Shown here one piece after another: positions 61,756 to 64,000 of a stretch of 64,000 bases of DNA. The stretch covers positions 234,585 through 298,584 of the forward strand of contig NZ_BEGX01000004.1 in NCBI RefSeq assembly GCF_002583555.1, written 5' to 3'. The position numbers were made by a program, and so were the translations under genes. The notes beneath the pieces are model-generated. The model did not search any database, was not told the DNA's origin, and worked only from the letters and a program-made list of their open reading frames with translations. Numbering within the stretch: the first letter of the stretch is position 1; the number at the start of each line of letters is the position of its first letter. This stretch comes from Pseudonocardia sp. N23. Lineage in GTDB: Bacteria; Actinomycetota; Actinomycetes; Mycobacteriales; Pseudonocardiaceae.

Positions 61756-63332
61756 GATGTGCCCCGGATCGCCGCGAGCATCGCGGGGCTGCTCTGGATC
61801 GCCGCGAGCATCGCGGGGCTGCCCTGGACTGCGGTCCGTTGCAGGTGGTGGTCCACCGCGTGGAGCCCACCGAGCTCGGCACCGCCACCGGCTCGGCCGG
61901 GGCCGCCGTGGAGCAGTCCGGGCAGGGGGGCACCATGACCGGTGGACTCGGCGGCGCAGCGCGTGTCGAGCACCAGTACCCGGCCGTGCCACGGCGCGAG
62001 GGTGCGGACGAGATCGCGGGCGGTGTTGTCGTCGGCCGTGACGACCGATGCGGCGAGGCTGCCGCGACCGCGTGCGGCGAGTTCGCCGGCGTGCGCGACG
62101 GATCGGTAGCCCATCACTGTGCTGACCGGTCCGAACGCCTCGACGTCATGTGGTTCTGCGGCGTCGGGATCGGAGGCGTGCAGCAGCACGGGGCCGAGGA
62201 ATGCCCCCCGCTCGGCGTCGGCGTCGACGGGGTCGACCTTGTCAGGGTCACCGGAGACGATCCGGGCGCCTCGGGTCAGCGCCGTGATCGCCGATCGGAC
62301 GTCATCACGTTGTTCCAGGCCGGCGAGTGCTCCCATCTGCACCTGTGCCGACGCGGGATGGCCGACGACGACCTGCGCCAACCTGCCGGAGACCGCATCG
62401 AGTACGGCGTCGAGGTGCTTCTGCGGAACGATCGCCCGCCGGATGGCTGTGCACTTCTGTCCCGCCTTGACCGTCATCTCCACGACCAGTTGCTCGACGT
62501 AGAGGTCGAACTCAGCGGTTCCCGGAGCAGCGTCGGGACCGAGGATCGAGCAGTTGAGCGAGTCGGCCTCGGCAGTGAATCGGACCGCCTCGCGCACGAC
62601 CACGGGTGCCGCTCGGAGCCGTGCGGCAGTGGTGGCCGATCCGGTGAAGGCGATCGAGTCCTGTGGACCGAGGTGGTCGAGCAGGTTGGTGATCGAACCG
62701 CATACCAGTTGCAGCGCACCATCAGGAAGCAGCCCTGATGCAACGATGTCGCGCACCACGCGCTCGGTGACGTAGGCGGTGGGGGTCGCGGGCTTGACGA
62801 TCGAGGCGACGCCCGCCAGGAGCGCCGGAGCGAGCTTCTCGAGCATGCCCCAGACGGGAAAGTTGTAGGCGTTGATCTGTACCGCGACACCCAGGCGCGG
62901 GGTGGCGAGGTGCTGGCCTGCGAACCCCGTGCCCCGGCTCAGCCGCTGCGGCGCATCGACGGTCAGGACAGTGTCGTCGGGCAGGTCCGCTCCGAGCGCG
63001 GCGTATGCGGACAAGACCGCGATCCCACCGTCGACGTCGACCTTTGCATCCGCGGTCGTCGCGCCTGTCCGGTGGGAGAGCGCGTAGTAGTGCGGGCGAT
63101 GTTCGCGCAGCTGCGTCGCGAGTGCCGTCAGCATGCCGGCCCGCTCGCGGAAGGTGAGGCCACGAAGCGCAGGACCCCCGGCGCGCCAGGCGTGCCCCAG
63201 ACCAGCGACCAGGTCGAGACCGCTGCTCGACACTGTGACGACGTGTTCGCCGGTGACCGCGTCGGCCACCGGGACACCGTCATCGCCGGCAACCCATCGG
63301 CCGGCGACATACGACTCCAGGGCGGTTGTCAT
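61752..63332 (-). CDS. Aldehyde dehydrogenase of PaaZ/BoxD type (acyl-CoA semialdehyde)
   Basis: 526-residue enzyme with no hydratase domain. ESYVAGRWVAGDDGVPVADA and the segment LGVAVQINAYNFPVWGMLEK are typical of PaaZ-N and BoxD (3,4-dehydroadipyl-CoA semialdehyde dehydrogenase). TVKAGQKCTAIRRAIVP holds the catalytic Cys, FTGSATTAARLRAAP the cofactor part and ESTGHGAPLPGLLHGGPGRA the family-specific C-terminal segment. The end is altered by a 30-bp tandem repeat. ATG 63332 overlaps the ferredoxin stop. Beside a BoxB-like gene, BoxD is favoured over PaaZ, but sequence alone does not decide. Confidence 0.87.
   Translation of the reverse strand: MTTALESYVAGRWVAGDDGVPVADAVTGEHVVTVSSSGLDLVAGLGHAWRAGGPALRGLTFRERAGMLTALATQLREHRPHYYALSHRTGATTADAKVDVDGGIAVLSAYAALGADLPDDTVLTVDAPQRLSRGTGFAGQHLATPRLGVAVQINAYNFPVWGMLEKLAPALLAGVASIVKPATPTAYVTERVVRDIVASGLLPDGALQLVCGSITNLLDHLGPQDSIAFTGSATTAARLRAAPVVVREAVRFTAEADSLNCSILGPDAAPGTAEFDLYVEQLVVEMTVKAGQKCTAIRRAIVPQKHLDAVLDAVSGRLAQVVVGHPASAQVQMGALAGLEQRDDVRSAITALTRGARIVSGDPDKVDPVDADAERGAFLGPVLLHASDPDAAEPHDVEAFGPVSTVMGYRSVAHAGELAARGRGSLAASVVTADDNTARDLVRTLAPWHGRVLVLDTRCAAESTGHGAPLPGLLHGGPGRAGGGAELGGLHAVDHHLQRTAVQGSPAMLAAIQSSPAMLAAIRGTS
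61767..61826. repeat. 30-bp tandem duplication at aldehyde dehydrogenase 3' end
   Basis: Two copies (61767-61796 and 61797-61826) differ by one base and repeat the residues SPAMLAAI in the last 15 residues of the protein. The frame is kept. Confidence 0.85.
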
Positions 63333-63682
63333 GGTGTCTCCTCAGGTGGGCCTGGGTAGGAGCGGACGAACTCGGTGTCCACACCGAGCGCCCCGAGGCC
63401 GGTGGCGCCGCCGGGCCGTTCCAGCGGCTCGGACCGGCCTGGCAGCGGCAGTTCGAAGAAGCGGGCGTTGTCGTCGACAAACGCTTCCTGGCCTTCGGGG
63501 ACGGCGCGGTCCTGCGAGATGGCCTCCACCGGGCAGGCCGGCTCGCAGGCACCGCAGTCGATGCACTCCAGCGGGTTGATGTAGAGCTTGCGGGCGCCCT
63601 CGTAGATGCAGTCGACCGGACACTCGTCCATGCAGGACCGATCCGTCACATCGATGCAGGCTGCCGCGATCACATACGGCAT
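63329..63682 (-). CDS. fdxA: 7Fe ferredoxin, FdxA type
   Basis: 117-residue iron-sulfur protein. MPYVIAAACIDVTDRSCMDE, CPVDCIYEGARKLYI has the C-x7-C-x3-C arrangement of the 3Fe-4S half; CIDCGACEPACPVEAI is the 4Fe-4S half. The acidic C-terminal part is long, as in mycobacterial FdxA. ATG 63682; an upstream start would run through the intergenic region. The stop overlaps the aldehyde dehydrogenase ATG (ATGA). It should carry electrons from an FprA-type reductase to the BoxB-like oxygenase, in place of the BoxA reductase of Azoarcus. Confidence 0.92.
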   Translation of the reverse strand: MPYVIAAACIDVTDRSCMDECPVDCIYEGARKLYINPLECIDCGACEPACPVEAISQDRAVPEGQEAFVDDNARFFELPLPGRSEPLERPGGATGLGALGVDTEFVRSYPGPPEETP

Positions 63683-63734
63683 TGCGAATTTCTCCCGGTG
63701 TCGAGGGCGCTTTTGAAGCCCGGCGGGTGCCGGC

Positions 63735-64000
63735 TCAGGCGAGGTGGACGTATTCGTACTCGAACGGCCGGCCGTTGATGCCGTTGGTGGGCGGGGCGAT
63801 CCAGCCGGCAATCCTGCCCGGCTCGTAGACGGGGCGCATGAGGCTCTGAACGTGGGCCTTGTCCGCTGCGGAGGGCAGCCACCGGTCCGCGCACTCGTTC
63901 CACGCGTCGGCGCCGACCACGTCGCCGGCCGGGGTGATGTGGTGATCGGAGAAGACGCCGACGTGCCGGTTGAACCCGACGTGCGGCAGCGTCAGCGTGC
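63735..64000 (-). CDS. boxB: BoxB-like benzoyl-CoA 2,3-epoxidase subunit (C-terminus; cut by window edge)
   Basis: The last 87 residues of a longer protein: THLT-type start cut, then FNRHVGVFSDHHITPAGDVV, DRWLPSAADKAHVQSLM, EPGRIAGWIAPPTNGINGRP and the end FEYEYVHLA. This closely fits the C-terminus of BoxB, the diiron component that epoxidises benzoyl-CoA; the metal ligands lie beyond the edge. The ferredoxin, aldehyde dehydrogenase and reductase remnant follow in the same direction and complete a box-type set. The identification rests on memory of the C-terminal motif, so a related ferritin-like oxygenase is the alternative. Confidence 0.72.
   Translation of the reverse strand, partial: TLTLPHVGFNRHVGVFSDHHITPAGDVVGADAWNECADRWLPSAADKAHVQSLMRPVYEPGRIAGWIAPPTNGINGRPFEYEYVHLA

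Overview
The window is high-GC DNA with frequent GTG starts, overlapping stop/start pairs and several very large MalT-like regulators. This fits an actinomycete, probably of the Pseudonocardia/Amycolatopsis type (inference from style and gene content; no rRNA or other taxonomic marker is present). No tRNA, rRNA, CRISPR array or replication origin was seen.

Layout. (1) 1-6047: an iron-type ABC transporter (permease cut by the left edge, lipoprotein) and an enoyl-CoA hydratase divergent from a CoA-transferase/amidohydrolase pair. (2) 6257-12936: the 1509-residue NAD-glutamate dehydrogenase, then a slipin and a frameshifted universal stress protein. (3) 13064-18238: a reactive-sulfur/metal module under CsoR/CstR-type operators: a 54-residue Cys-rich protein, a truncated rhodanese, a persulfide-dioxygenase-like MBL-rhodanese fusion, TauE/SafE, CstR-like repressor, DUF302, SHOCT and a multicopper oxidase. 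(4) 18525-40977: an accessory catabolic island with two HpaB-type flavin monooxygenases, two flavin reductases, enoyl-CoA hydratase, YCII and SCP2 proteins, a MetE-like zinc methyltransferase, an SDR, an FAD-synthetase-like protein, a VOC protein and four large regulators. Two of the regulators are paralogues with a MalT-like NTPase at the N-terminus and a SARP-type winged helix plus BTAD at the C-terminus. A 27-bp element of three hexamers at offsets 0/11/21, the last resembling a -35 box, recurs six times and is probably their operator. (5) 41089-52840: an XRE-cupin regulator and M24 protein, then a GntR-controlled 2-oxoacid dehydrogenase set (fused E1, E2, E3, aldehyde dehydrogenase) with a CMD-family protein, a beta-hydroxyacid dehydrogenase and a third flavin reductase. 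(6) 52909-59513: a mobile-element graveyard (IS3, IS256, IS630, IS110 and a second IS3 fragment) with a broken SDR and LysR gene and one intact MFS/ArsR-like pair. (7) 59616-64000: SDR, a broken ferredoxin-NADP reductase, an aldehyde dehydrogenase, a 7Fe ferredoxin and the C-terminus of a BoxB-like benzoyl-CoA epoxidase, which together look like an aerobic benzoyl-CoA (box) locus.

How it works together (inference). Region 4 looks like a flavin-dependent oxygenation pathway for an aromatic or aromatic-like acid: reductases feed reduced flavin to the monooxygenases, acyl-CoA and methyl-transfer enzymes act further on, and the SARP-like proteins switch on scattered promoters. Region 5 would turn a resulting 2-oxoacid into acyl-CoA. 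Many defects (internal deletions, frameshifts, IS insertion in a likely operator) suggest ongoing remodelling, though some single-base frameshifts could be sequencing errors.
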